From the NCBI RefSeq assembly GCF_014204935.1, contig NZ_JACHMJ010000001.1, positions 3,348,001-3,412,000 of the forward strand: DNA of 64,000 bases, written 5' to 3'. The position numbers and the translations under genes are program-made. The stretch comes from Conyzicola lurida (GTDB lineage Bacteria > Actinomycetota > Actinomycetes > Actinomycetales > Microbacteriaceae). Shown here piece after piece: positions 14,822 through 22,542 of this stretch; positions within the stretch are counted from its first letter, which is position 1, and the number at the start of each line of letters is the position of its first letter. The notes under the pieces were generated by a model. It was given only the letters and a program-made list of their open reading frames with translations, was not told the origin of the DNA and ran no database searches.

Positions 14822-15664
14822 ATGAACTACACACCGACCATCGATGACGCAGCCTGGGCGTCGATCAAGGGCCTCGTCGCCGATTCGGTCTCGCGATGCT
14901 CCGGGAACACCGCATACTCCGACACCGACCTCTACCAGGCGGCCACTCGGTTCGTCGCGTGGACGCAGTCGTCGACCGCGCTGTCGCTCGCCGACGATCT
15001 ATTTGCCCCGAGCGTGATCGAGGACTTCGTCGCCCAAGGGCTCCCTGACTACGCGCCGGCCTCCCGGGGGAACAGGCGGTCCATTCTCCTGAGGATGTCG
15101 GAGACGATCCTCGGCGAACGAGCGTCACGCGTACGACTGAAGGCGTTGCCGTCGTCAGAGCCAAGCCGGCCCTACTCGGATGAGGAGATCAGCAGCCTTC
15201 GCAAGTGGGCCAGGGAGCTATCCAGCTTGCGCCGCACTCGGGCGATGGCCCTGCTCGGGCTCGGCATCGGCGCAGGTCTCTCCAGCGGCGAGATCACAGC
15301 GCTGCGCTGCGGCGACGTCGCATCCACCGGTGCCGGGGTCGTCGTCTCGGTCTGCGGGGCCCGCGCGCGTGACGTCACCGTCCAACGCGGTTGGGAGCGG
15401 GCGGTCAGCGAAGCAGTCTCCGGCGGAGATGACGACCGCTGGGTCTTCTGCCCGGAGCGCACCACCGGCGGCAAGAACATGGTCACCAACTTCCTCGCCA
15501 AGAACCTATCCGCTGACGTACGGCCGAACGTCCAGAGGATGCGGGCGACCTGGATCGTCGGACAGCTGGACCGCGGAACTCCAGCTCTCCAGCTAGTGAA
15601 GGAGTCCGGCGTGCGGTCGATGGCGGCGCTCAGCCGCTTCGTCCCGTTCGCCGACGCGGCCTGA
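14822..15664 (+). CDS. degenerate tyrosine-recombinase-like protein 1
   Basis: The ATG at 14822 with GGGAG six bases upstream gives 280 residues. The N-terminal half is a SAM-like helical domain with the block RGNRRSILLRMSE. The C-terminal half has the recombinase box I pattern ALLGLGIGAGLSSGEITALR, but the catalytic arginine position is Ser154. Box II reads QRMRATWIV, keeping Arg241 but with Gln instead of the first His. The later His is Val264 and the nucleophile position is Phe273. It should therefore bind DNA in a recombinase fold without cleaving it. It is homologous to the products at 15721 and 17865. The homology is visible; the loss of activity is inferred from residues. Confidence 0.75.
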   Translation: MNYTPTIDDAAWASIKGLVADSVSRCSGNTAYSDTDLYQAATRFVAWTQSSTALSLADDLFAPSVIEDFVAQGLPDYAPASRGNRRSILLRMSETILGERASRVRLKALPSSEPSRPYSDEEISSLRKWARELSSLRRTRAMALLGLGIGAGLSSGEITALRCGDVASTGAGVVVSVCGARARDVTVQRGWERAVSEAVSGGDDDRWVFCPERTTGGKNMVTNFLAKNLSADVRPNVQRMRATWIVGQLDRGTPALQLVKESGVRSMAALSRFVPFADAA

Positions 15665-15700
15665 CCCGCCCGCCACAAGATCTTCGTCGACGAGCCTCGC

Positions 15701-15719
15701 GGTGTTTATAGTTATCGAC
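15701..15719 (+). promoter_or_regulatory. 19-bp element, likely leaderless promoter of recombinase-like gene 2
   Basis: GGTGTTTATAGTTATCGAC ends one base before the ATG at 15721. TATAGT (15707-15712) sits eight bases before the ATG, the right distance for a -10 driving a leaderless transcript. An identical copy lies at 17901-17919 and a 16/19 match at 14603-14621. Confidence 0.7.
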
Positions 15720-15720
15720 C

Positions 15721-16611
15721 ATGGACAGCGGTAGCTCCTCCTACGAACCCACCCTCGATACCGCGGTGTGGCTTGCAGTGCGGGAGTTCGTGAACGCCGC
15801 CGTCGCCGACTCCTCGGGGAGGACTGCGTATAAGGAGAGCGTTCTCAACGTCGCGGCCTCCCGCCTGGTGGCGTGGTGCTGGGAGAGCGCGGGTCTGCCG
15901 TTGGATCGGACAGTCGTGTTCCATCGGGACACGATCGCCAGGTTCATCGCGGTCGGCTGCGGCGGGTGGAAGCCCGCGGCCCGGGGGAACCTCCGATCGC
16001 AGCTGCTGCGGATGTCGGAAGCGCTTCTCGGCAGGACGGCGTCGCTGCGGCGGCTCGGGCCGCTGCCGCCGTCGGATCCCTCACATCCCTACTCTGTGGA
16101 CGAGCTCGTCGCACTCCGCAACTGGGCCTCCGCCCAGTCGACCCCGTTCCGGCGCACCAACGCCGCTGTGCTCCTGGCTCTGGGCGCGGGCGCTGGGTTG
16201 TCGGCGCTGGAGATCGGCGAATTGCGCGTCGAGGCGATCGACGTGCAGCCTGACGGCGTGACCGTCGCGATCGAGGGCGATCGTCGTCGCAGCCTACCGG
16301 TGCGCCGCGTGTGGGAGCAGGCGCTGGTGGACCGGGTGCGGACGTCGCCGCCGGGCAGCTATGCGTTCCGGGAGAACCGCACGGCGAACTACCCGAATCT
16401 CGTCTCGAGCTTCGTGGTACGGAGCTCGAGCATGCGGGTGCGCCCGACGAGCCAACGTCTCCGGGCGACGTGGATCGTCCACCATCTGGCAGCGGGGGTT
16501 CCGGTCGTGACGCTGATGCGCGCAGCTGGCGTCGAGTCGCTCGAGGCTTTCACTCGGTACATCCGCTTTGTGAGCGACGATCCGAACCACGCGGAGAGGC
16601 TGCGGGAATAG
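15721..16611 (+). CDS. degenerate tyrosine-recombinase-like protein 2
   Basis: The 296-residue product is paralogous to the proteins at 14822 and 17865. Shared blocks are ARGNLRSQLLRMSE (SAM-like domain), AVLLALGAGAGLSALEIGEL (box I, Ser161 in place of the catalytic Arg) and QRLRATWIVHHLAAG (box II, Arg248 kept, first His replaced by Gln). In AGVESLEAFTRYIRF the His is replaced by Val271, but Tyr280 occupies the nucleophile position. It is thus the least decayed of the three, yet still lacks box I Arg and both His. There is no Shine-Dalgarno; a 19-bp -10-like element abuts the start, indicating leaderless translation. The likely role is DNA binding linked to the downstream transposase. Confidence 0.75.
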   Translation: MDSGSSSYEPTLDTAVWLAVREFVNAAVADSSGRTAYKESVLNVAASRLVAWCWESAGLPLDRTVVFHRDTIARFIAVGCGGWKPAARGNLRSQLLRMSEALLGRTASLRRLGPLPPSDPSHPYSVDELVALRNWASAQSTPFRRTNAAVLLALGAGAGLSALEIGELRVEAIDVQPDGVTVAIEGDRRRSLPVRRVWEQALVDRVRTSPPGSYAFRENRTANYPNLVSSFVVRSSSMRVRPTSQRLRATWIVHHLAAGVPVVTLMRAAGVESLEAFTRYIRFVSDDPNHAERLRE

Positions 16612-16693
16612 CATCCCAGCCGGCATCCCCTCGCAGCCATAGGACCTCGTGCGGCCGCCAATTCGAGCAGCCCGACAGAAGATGAGGAACACC

Positions 16694-16837
16694 ATGTGCG
16701 AAGAAGAATGCGACTCCGTCGGATACCGGGGGTACCTGCCGCACTGGCCGTGCACCATGAAGGTAGCGGGACACGCGCCCGCTCGCACCGGCTCCGAAGA
16801 GACCCGAACCGCGCACGACAGCCCCGCCCGCGGCTAG
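16694..16837 (+). CDS. small cysteine-containing protein, 47 residues
   Basis: The ATG at 16694 has GAGGA five bases upstream. The product begins MCEEECDSVGYRGYLPHWPC, with three cysteines and a histidine in the first 20 residues, then a polar tail. A small metal-binding domain is possible. An in-frame ATG at 16682 is an alternative start. Short length keeps confidence low. Confidence 0.4.
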   Translation: MCEEECDSVGYRGYLPHWPCTMKVAGHAPARTGSEETRTAHDSPARG

Positions 16838-16987
16838 TCCGATAGGGACAGCGGACACGGAAGGGTCCGGTCGGTCACAGCTCCGACCGGGCCCTCACGA
16901 GCAGAGCGAGCGACGCACCAGCCGTGGAACTTCCTCGTGACTCTCGCGAGGGCGCAGAACATGGGCATGACGCGGCTGAAGCAGCCG

Positions 16988-17338
16988 CTAAGCGCCCAGT
17001 CGTCCGACCCGCTCTTTCAACAGATCGAACACCCCCGGCAGCATCCGTTCCGCCGCGACGACGTCGACCAGTGTCATGACGATCTCGCCCCGGAGCATCC
17101 TCGAGATGCGCGCGTAGTTGAGCTCGTTCATGTCTGAGTAGTTCCGAACGGTGCGGAAGCGGCCCTTGATGAACGCCCGGATCTGCTGCGCGTAACGGTG
17201 CTGTGCCTGCGACGCCGCCAGCTGGTCCAGGTCCGTCGACGACGTCAGATCCTCGCGCCACTGCGGTCGACCACCTCTTCGGCCGAACATCGATGGGTCC
17301 GTGCAGAAGTCCCGCGGAACGTACTTCGAGTCGGACAT
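16988..17338 (-). CDS. HTH-type DNA-binding protein
   Basis: The 116-residue product starts at the ATG at 17338. The C-terminal half carries a lambda-repressor-like helical region: IRAFIKGRFRTVRNYSDMNE, then LNYARISRMLRGE and TLVDVVAAERMLPGVFDLL, matching the XRE pattern of a recognition helix followed by an R.(L/I).RG(E/K) turn. The N-terminus is basic (RRGGRPQWRED). A palindrome at 17358-17372 just upstream of the start is its likely operator. TAAAAT lies six bases before the ATG, another possible leaderless start. Confidence 0.6.
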   Translation of the reverse strand: MSDSKYVPRDFCTDPSMFGRRGGRPQWREDLTSSTDLDQLAASQAQHRYAQQIRAFIKGRFRTVRNYSDMNELNYARISRMLRGEIVMTLVDVVAAERMLPGVFDLLKERVGRLGA

Positions 17339-17357
17339 CCCCCGATTTTATCAAGTA

Positions 17358-17372
17358 TGCGCTTTTAGCGCA
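17358..17372. promoter_or_regulatory. palindromic operator upstream of the 16988-17338 HTH gene
   Basis: TGCGCT-TTT-AGCGCA is a perfect 6+6 palindrome 20 bases upstream of the start codon, overlapping where the -35 to -10 region should be. Autorepression by the HTH product is inferred. Confidence 0.5.
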
Positions 17373-17544
17373 GAAGCGCGCTGCGCGACCTCGCCGTGCC
17401 GCTCATGACCTTTGCATGAAATCAGACTCGTTCTCCAGCGACAACATCATCCCCTTCGGCAGCACGGATTGGACCGCCCTGTACGGCGCACTCTCACCGT
17501 CTCGACTGAGCGATGACAGCCGCGCGAAGGCCGGAAAGCCGGAA

Positions 17545-17826
17545 TCAGTCGAGATCTACGAGCCCCGGCCACAACACGGTCTTGAAACCTCGCTCGAGTT
17601 TCGCGATCGTCTCGAGGTCCGGCCACGTACGGCCCTGCAGGATCCCCTGGATGGTCGAGTGGTCGACGCCGGTTATCTCGCCAGCGGCCCTCAGGCTCAT
17701 ATCGTCCATCGCGGCCTGCAGATTGAGGACGAACTGGCGGGCGACCTCGCCGCTGTGATCGTCGGAGGGCACGTCGGGCCATTTCTTCGTGCGTTCGCTG
17801 GGCGAGGAGCGGAACGGCCGGGACAT
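17545..17826 (-). CDS. XRE-family transcriptional regulator
   Basis: The 93-residue product has an N-terminal polar extension of about 30 residues and one Cro/C1-type HTH: MSLRAAGEITGVDHSTIQGI, followed by LQGRTWPDLETIAKLERGF. The pattern of scaffold helix, recognition helix starting DHSTI and a closing LE..L helix is standard for XRE. It ends at WPGLVDLD. It diverges from recombinase-like gene 3 across only 38 bases, so it may bind that gap and control both directions. Confidence 0.8.
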   Translation of the reverse strand: MSRPFRSSPSERTKKWPDVPSDDHSGEVARQFVLNLQAAMDDMSLRAAGEITGVDHSTIQGILQGRTWPDLETIAKLERGFKTVLWPGLVDLD

Positions 17827-17864
17827 AGGTCGAGCGTAGACGACGCGGCCGAAGGGATAGTGGA

Positions 17865-18845
17865 ATGACGACTCCAGAACCCCTTGAGAGCACCCTAACA
17901 GGTGTTTATAGTTATCGACAACTTTTCGATGACATCGACGGAGTGATCCGTAACTTCACGCCTCTCGCCCCGTCCAGATTCTGGAATGAAGAGGTGCAAG
18001 AGTTCACCCGTTCCATCGCCACCGAGATGCGAGCGAAGAGCGAGGATCACGCCCGCAACTACATGAGCGCGGTCGCGGGTCTCACTATCTGGACCGTGAA
18101 CATCGCCTGCCTGCCGCTCGAGCGGTCCTCCGTGCTGTCGGGCCACAACATCGACGCCTACATCCGCAGGGGTGTCAAAGACCTCAGCCCGGTCACCCTC
18201 CGCAACCTCCGATCGCGCCTACTGCGGGTCAGCGCTGAACTCGTCGACTACAACCCGCGCCGCCGCGACGCCGGAAAGAAATCCCGCTACGAGAACTTCG
18301 TCCCCTACGCACCCAAAGAACTCACCCGCTTCCGCAACCAAGGCTCGACCCGGAGCACGGCAGTGCGCCGGCACAACTGGATGACGCTCCTCGCACTAGG
18401 CGCAGGCTGCGGCCTCAACACCACCGAGATCGTCCTCCTTCCCACCTCCGCAGTCCAGTCGACTGGCGATGGCGTCCGCGTGACCGTCGCAGGCAAACGT
18501 CCCCGGATGGTCGTCTGCCTCGCCGCATGGGAAGAGGACCTACGGCAGCTGGTCTCCTCGCCGCACGCCGAACACTTCCTGTTCTCGAAGGCCGAGCGAC
18601 CCACCTACCCGAACGCGTACGTAACCCGGTTCCTCAGCACTGTCGCCAACGACGGGGCCGCCTTCCAAGTCGAACGTCTCCGTTCGACATGGATCGTCAA
18701 CCACATCGACGCCGGCACCCCCGTCTTCGCCCTCATGCACGCCCTCGGAGTGAAGTCGCTCTCCACACTCGAACGGCTCGAACAGTACGCCGCCGCTCCG
18801 GGCGACGACGTGCTCACCGCAGCATTCCGGGGGGCGCGCTCGTGA
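17865..18845 (+). CDS. degenerate tyrosine-recombinase-like protein 3, coupled to transposase
   Basis: The 326-residue product is paralogous to the proteins at 14822 and 15721: LRNLRSRLLRVSAEL (SAM-like domain), LLALGAGCGLNTTEIVLL (box I, Asn185 instead of the catalytic Arg), ERLRSTWIVNHIDAGTP (box II Arg kept, His replaced by Glu), and LGVKSLSTLERLEQY where both the second His (Val) and the nucleophile (Leu) are lost. I kept the ATG at 17865, with AAGGG eight bases upstream. Alignment with its paralogues would favour GTG at 17943, downstream of the 19-bp element at 17901-17919. Its stop overlaps the transposase start by GTGA (18842-18845), so the two proteins are made together. Confidence 0.75.
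   Translation: MTTPEPLESTLTGVYSYRQLFDDIDGVIRNFTPLAPSRFWNEEVQEFTRSIATEMRAKSEDHARNYMSAVAGLTIWTVNIACLPLERSSVLSGHNIDAYIRRGVKDLSPVTLRNLRSRLLRVSAELVDYNPRRRDAGKKSRYENFVPYAPKELTRFRNQGSTRSTAVRRHNWMTLLALGAGCGLNTTEIVLLPTSAVQSTGDGVRVTVAGKRPRMVVCLAAWEEDLRQLVSSPHAEHFLFSKAERPTYPNAYVTRFLSTVANDGAAFQVERLRSTWIVNHIDAGTPVFALMHALGVKSLSTLERLEQYAAAPGDDVLTAAFRGARS
17901..17919 (+). promoter_or_regulatory. second exact copy of the 19-bp element
   Basis: This is identical to 15701-15719. It lies 36 bases inside the frame starting at 17865, or 24 bases upstream of the alternative GTG start at 17943. Its TATAGT could serve as the -10 for recombinase-like gene 3 and the transposase. Confidence 0.65.
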
Positions 18846-20773
18846 AGACCGGGATGGGACCTGTCCGCAAGACAGGCACGAAGTACACAACAGACCCGAA
18901 GTACAAGGAAGCTATCCAGGACCGGTGGGCAGACCTGCCAGACGGACGCTTCGTCGGCAACGCCAGCATCTTCTCGCATAAGCAGGTTCTCTTCGTAGCG
19001 TCCGTCATCGACAACGCCGGCATCGCCGAACTCATCGACGGCTGGCATGCCGAAGACGCAGCGGCGAAGGTCAAGGGACCAGGCGGACGGCCGAGAACAG
19101 CCACGGTCACCACCCGCACCGCCCTCACGCTCCTCCTACTGCTCACCGCCGAGCATTCCGCCCAGCTCGTCGACGAGATGGCGTTCGTTGCAATGGCGCG
19201 GCTGTCCCCGGAGTCGGCCGCCTACCTCGGCCTCGACGGAGCCATCGCAGCCGTCAACGGTTCGAAGCGGTCCAAAGAACAGTGGTACAGCCCTATATAT
19301 AGAGCGCTCCGCCGCGCCCTCGACACGATCGACCCGAAACCCCACACGTCCACCAAGCGAGGCAAGTTCCCGACCAACAAAGAGGTCGATGAGATGCGTG
19401 AACGTTGGACGGCTGATGAACTCGGAGTCAAACAACGACGTCTCGAACTCGTCAACAACGAACTCATCCAGGCGACCATCGACATGGTCCCCAAGGAGTA
19501 CGCGCAGCACTGGCAGGGCGACACCTGCATTGACGCGACTGTCGTCCCGGCCTACGGCAAGCGCGGCGCGCCATTCGGTGGAACGCACGGACCGAACGAT
19601 CCCAGCGCCGGATGGTACCGACGCGACCACGCGCACAACGTCGTCGAAGACGGCGCGAAGAAGAGGATAAAGAAAGCCGTCTTCGGCTGGGATCTCACCA
19701 TCGTCGTCCAGACCAACCACGAGCCCGACGAGATCGCGAGCTTCCCCAAATTGATCACCGGCATCGGCATGACCGTTCCGGCCAAGGACCTCATCCGCAC
19801 AGCCACGGACATCTACACCGACATGTCCCGTAGAGGCCTTCAGGTAGGCAGAGTCGTCGGCGACCGCGGCTACGGCGCTTCCGCAAAGGCCGCGGACTTC
19901 CAATTGCCGGTCCGCGCACTCGGACACACCATGGTGATGGATTACAAGACAGAACAACTGGGGAAAGGCAGCGGCGAAGAGTTCGGAGGCGCCAAGCAAG
20001 TCGAGGGCGCCTGGTACTGCCCTTCCATGCCCGCGAACCTGGTCGACGCGACAATCCTGCTGCGCAAAGGCGAGATCGACAAGAAGACCTACGACCTCCG
20101 TATCGAAGACCGACGCAACTACATGCTGCGCCCCAAAGAGAAGCCTGACAAGAACGGAGCCGTCGCAATGATGTGCCCCGCCAGAGGACCCGGCGCCACC
20201 GCACGGTGCCCGCTCGCCGAAGGCTGCTCGACAACAGAACTCGACGACAAAGCGGTCACCATCGAGAACTACCCCGACGAAGCCCATCGCGGTGCGATCT
20301 GCATGAACAAGACCTCCGTCACCATCCCGGCGACCGCCGGCGCTAAACAGGCCCAAGATCTCCAGTACGGCAGCAAGCAGTGGGCTCGCGAGTACGCGGT
20401 CGACCGCAACGGCATCGAGGGCACCAACGCCTACGCCAAAGACGGAGCAAAGGAGGACCTCGAGAACGGCGCCAAACGACGACTCCGTGGATACGCCGCC
20501 CAGTTCCTCCTGATCGCTTTCACGGTCGCGACCGCAAACCTTCGCCGCATCCAGAGTTTCCGAGACGAAGACCTCCGCGCGAAGTCGGCCGCTCACCACG
20601 AAGTGCGCGTCGAGCGCAAGAAGACACGACGCGAGAACCGTCGCAGTCGCGACGACCGCGAAGGCGCTTGGGGCGACTTCTCCTACGCTGAACCCGACGA
20701 GTCGGATGAACCTGCCGCGAAGCCCAAACGCACCCGAACCAAGAGACGCGAGAGGGTAGCTCCACCCTCCTAG
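18842..20773 (+). CDS. DDE transposase-like protein
   Basis: The GTG at 18842 overlaps the stop of recombinase-like gene 3, giving 643 residues. The catalytic triad can be read as Asp231 (DTCIDATVVPAYG), Asp341 (VVGDRGYGASAKA) and Glu526 (DRNGIEGTNAYAK), the order and spacing of DDE transposases with an insertion between the second Asp and the Glu. That insertion includes a cysteine cluster (MMCPARGPGATARCPLAEGC) that may bind zinc, as in IS1182-like enzymes. The C-terminal 70 residues are highly charged and basic. The full length without interruption suggests recent activity. I could not find terminal inverted repeats next to it, so the mobile unit's ends are unknown. Confidence 0.75.
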   Translation: MKTGMGPVRKTGTKYTTDPKYKEAIQDRWADLPDGRFVGNASIFSHKQVLFVASVIDNAGIAELIDGWHAEDAAAKVKGPGGRPRTATVTTRTALTLLLLLTAEHSAQLVDEMAFVAMARLSPESAAYLGLDGAIAAVNGSKRSKEQWYSPIYRALRRALDTIDPKPHTSTKRGKFPTNKEVDEMRERWTADELGVKQRRLELVNNELIQATIDMVPKEYAQHWQGDTCIDATVVPAYGKRGAPFGGTHGPNDPSAGWYRRDHAHNVVEDGAKKRIKKAVFGWDLTIVVQTNHEPDEIASFPKLITGIGMTVPAKDLIRTATDIYTDMSRRGLQVGRVVGDRGYGASAKAADFQLPVRALGHTMVMDYKTEQLGKGSGEEFGGAKQVEGAWYCPSMPANLVDATILLRKGEIDKKTYDLRIEDRRNYMLRPKEKPDKNGAVAMMCPARGPGATARCPLAEGCSTTELDDKAVTIENYPDEAHRGAICMNKTSVTIPATAGAKQAQDLQYGSKQWAREYAVDRNGIEGTNAYAKDGAKEDLENGAKRRLRGYAAQFLLIAFTVATANLRRIQSFRDEDLRAKSAAHHEVRVERKKTRRENRRSRDDREGAWGDFSYAEPDESDEPAAKPKRTRTKRRERVAPPS

Positions 20774-20975
20774 TGCGGCGACCCCACTTCATCGATTCCA
20801 CTCCCGCTTCACCAGACGGTCCAGCGCGCCATGACGGCGCCCGGTTCGCGGTTCATCGCTATGAAGAGCAACTTGGCGCGCCAGAAAACGGTCAAACTGA
20901 CGCTGCGTCTTGAATATCCCGCCCCTACGCGCCGTATCGATGGTCGACAACGGCCAGAATCGCAGCAGGAATAGC
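20774..20975. other. edge of the accessory region, no supported gene
   Basis: It lies between the transposase and the tRNA-Leu terminator. A minus-strand frame here has some protein-like sequence (RQFDRFLARQVALHSDEP) and might be a decayed gene tail; an inverted GCGCGCCA/TGGCGCGC pair is also present. Confidence 0.35.
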
Positions 20976-21005
20976 AAAAGGCCCCCGGTTTCCCGGGGGC
21001 CTTTT
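20976..21005 (-). terminator. bidirectional Rho-independent terminator after tRNA-Leu
   Basis: AAAAGGCCCCCGG-TTT-CCCGGGGGCCTTTT forms a perfect long stem with T tracts in both directions. It lies 55 bases beyond the 3' end of the tRNA gene. Confidence 0.85.
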
Positions 21006-21060
21006 CGTTTTGTTGGAGTTTTGCAAACCATTTGAGCTAGTTATGCAATTGACCCACCTG

Positions 21061-21144
21061 TGCGCGAGGGGGGACTTGAACCCCCACGTCGTTTCCAACA
21101 CACGGACCTGAACCGTGCGCGTCTACCAATTCCGCCACTCGCGC
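21061..21144 (-). tRNA. tRNA-Leu (CAG)
   Basis: The minus strand folds as GCGCGAG acceptor / CTCGCGC, with a D arm containing TTGGTAGA, anticodon arm CACGG-TTCAGGT-CCGTG (anticodon CAG), a class II variable arm and the T arm GGGGG-TTCAAGT-CCCCC. The CCA is not encoded. Its 3' end faces the accessory region, the usual orientation for an integrated element. Confidence 0.95.
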
Positions 21145-21306
21145 CAACTCAGCGAGATTATCACAGTGCGGGGCCTCCCCCGTGCCGCATCATCCGATAG
21201 AGGCATGCGCGAGTCATCCCCCGGGCCCAAAAATGCGGGTGTTCGCGGCTACTCACAACCCCACCGGCTAACATCGACGTATTCAGCGGGTTGAAAAGAG
21301 GAATTC

Positions 21307-22020
21307 TTGGGGCTATTAGACAGCTTCGAACGAGGTCTTGAGCGGGCAGTCAACGGTGCCTTCGCCAAGACCTTCAAGAGCGGCGTCCAGCCCGTGGAGA
21401 TCACGAGCGCGCTCCGCCGCGAACTCGACACCAAAGCGGCGATCGTTGCCCGCGACCGCATCCTCGTGCCCAACAAGTTCACCGTGCGACTCGCGCCGAT
21501 GGACTACGACCGCATGGCGAGCATCGGACCCGCTCTCATCGACGAGCTCACCCAGCTCGTGCAGCGCCACGCCGCCGCCCAGCACTACTCGTTCTCCGGC
21601 CCGATCTCGATCAGCCTCGAGGCCGTCCAGGGCCAGAGCGAGGGAATCATCGAAGTCGTCTCGGTGAACGTCAAGGGAACTGTCGAGTGGACTCCGGTCC
21701 TCGATATCGGCGGCAAGCGTCATCCCATCACCAAATCACGCACCATCATCGGGCGTGGCTCCGACGCCGACATCACCGTCGACGACTCGAGCATTTCGCG
21801 CAAGCACGTCGAGGTTCTGTGGGACGGCAAGCGGGCCGAGGTCAACGACCTGGGCTCGACCAACGGCTCCCTGCTCAACGGCGCCCGCGTCGACAAGGCA
21901 CGTCTCGATCCCGACTCGGTCATCGACATCGGCCGCACCCACATCGTCTTCCGCGTCGTCGCGAGTGCCACCAATGACCAGTACTCTGATCTCGGCAGCG
22001 ACAGGGGCGGGCAACGATGA
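21307..22020 (+). CDS. fhaA: FhaA, DUF3662 and FHA domain protein
   Basis: The TTG at 21307, behind AGAGGA, gives 237 residues. The N-terminal 125 residues are DUF3662 (LLDSFERGLERAVNGAFAK...VQPVEITSALRREL), and the C-terminus is a forkhead-associated domain (RTIIGRGSDADITVDDSSIS, RKHVEV, NDLGSTNGSLLNG). FHA domains bind phosphothreonine; in mycobacteria FhaA binds phosphorylated MurJ and PknB and tunes peptidoglycan synthesis. It heads the fhaA-fhaB-pstP-rodA-pbpA-pknA-pknB operon, overlapping fhaB by four bases. Confidence 0.95.
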   Translation: MGLLDSFERGLERAVNGAFAKTFKSGVQPVEITSALRRELDTKAAIVARDRILVPNKFTVRLAPMDYDRMASIGPALIDELTQLVQRHAAAQHYSFSGPISISLEAVQGQSEGIIEVVSVNVKGTVEWTPVLDIGGKRHPITKSRTIIGRGSDADITVDDSSISRKHVEVLWDGKRAEVNDLGSTNGSLLNGARVDKARLDPDSVIDIGRTHIVFRVVASATNDQYSDLGSDRGGQR

Positions 22021-22538
22021 CCAGTGAACTCACGCTCTTTGTGCTCAAAGTGGCCTTCCTCGGCCTGATGTGGGCGTTCGTCTTCGCCGTCGTCTACGCA
22101 CTGCGCACCGACCTGTTCGGCCAGAAGGTACGAAAACTGCCGGCGAGCGTGGATGCCGCGGCTCCCGTCATCGCGACGGCCGCCCCGGTCGTCGCGGCGA
22201 CTCCCGCGCCGACGCGCTCCCCGAACGCGTCCGCCGCGAGTTCCTCGGGCGCATCGCGACTCGTCATCACCGGCGGCGCGAAGGAGGGCCTCGAGATCGC
22301 CCTGCCGAGCGAACAGCTCACCATCGGCCGCTCGAGCGATTCCGGCCTCGTCATCCGCGACGACTACACGTCGACGCACCACGCACGCCTGCTCAACTGG
22401 AACGAGGGCTGGGTCATCCAAGACCTAGACTCGACGAATGGCACCTACCTCGATGGAACGCGGGTAATCGTGCCCACGCAGGTCCCGTTGAACACCCCGG
22501 TGAAAATCGGCACGACCAGCTTCGAACTCCGGCGGTAA
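22017..22538 (+). CDS. fhaB: FhaB (FipA-type) membrane-anchored FHA protein
   Basis: The ATG overlaps the fhaA stop (ATGA), giving 173 residues. One N-terminal membrane segment (LFVLKVAFLGLMWAFVFAVV) is followed by an alanine-rich linker and an FHA domain (LTIGRSSDSGLVIRDDYTST, HHARLL, DLDSTNGTYLDG). Mycobacterial FhaB/FipA links FtsZ and FtsQ and is phosphorylated by PknA. The N-terminal anchor places it at the cytoplasmic face of the membrane. Confidence 0.95.
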   Translation: MTSELTLFVLKVAFLGLMWAFVFAVVYALRTDLFGQKVRKLPASVDAAAPVIATAAPVVAATPAPTRSPNASAASSSGASRLVITGGAKEGLEIALPSEQLTIGRSSDSGLVIRDDYTSTHHARLLNWNEGWVIQDLDSTNGTYLDGTRVIVPTQVPLNTPVKIGTTSFELRR

Positions 22539-22542
22539 CCCG

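Noticed and set aside
17203-17868. Plus-strand open frame of 221 codons
   Set aside because: It runs antisense through both HTH genes and lacks a ribosome site; the HTH patterns on the minus strand are clear.
18527-18841. N-terminal extension of the transposase in the same frame
   Set aside because: It lies within recombinase-like gene 3; the GTG at 18842 with the GTGA overlap is the natural start.
14822-18845. Possible RIT element (recombinases in trio)
   Set aside because: RIT recombinases are contiguous, overlapping and catalytically intact; these three are separated by other genes and lack catalytic residues.
20789-21031. Minus-strand frame of 80 codons beside tRNA-Leu
   Set aside because: It crosses the terminator hairpin and has no credible start; only its middle looks protein-like.
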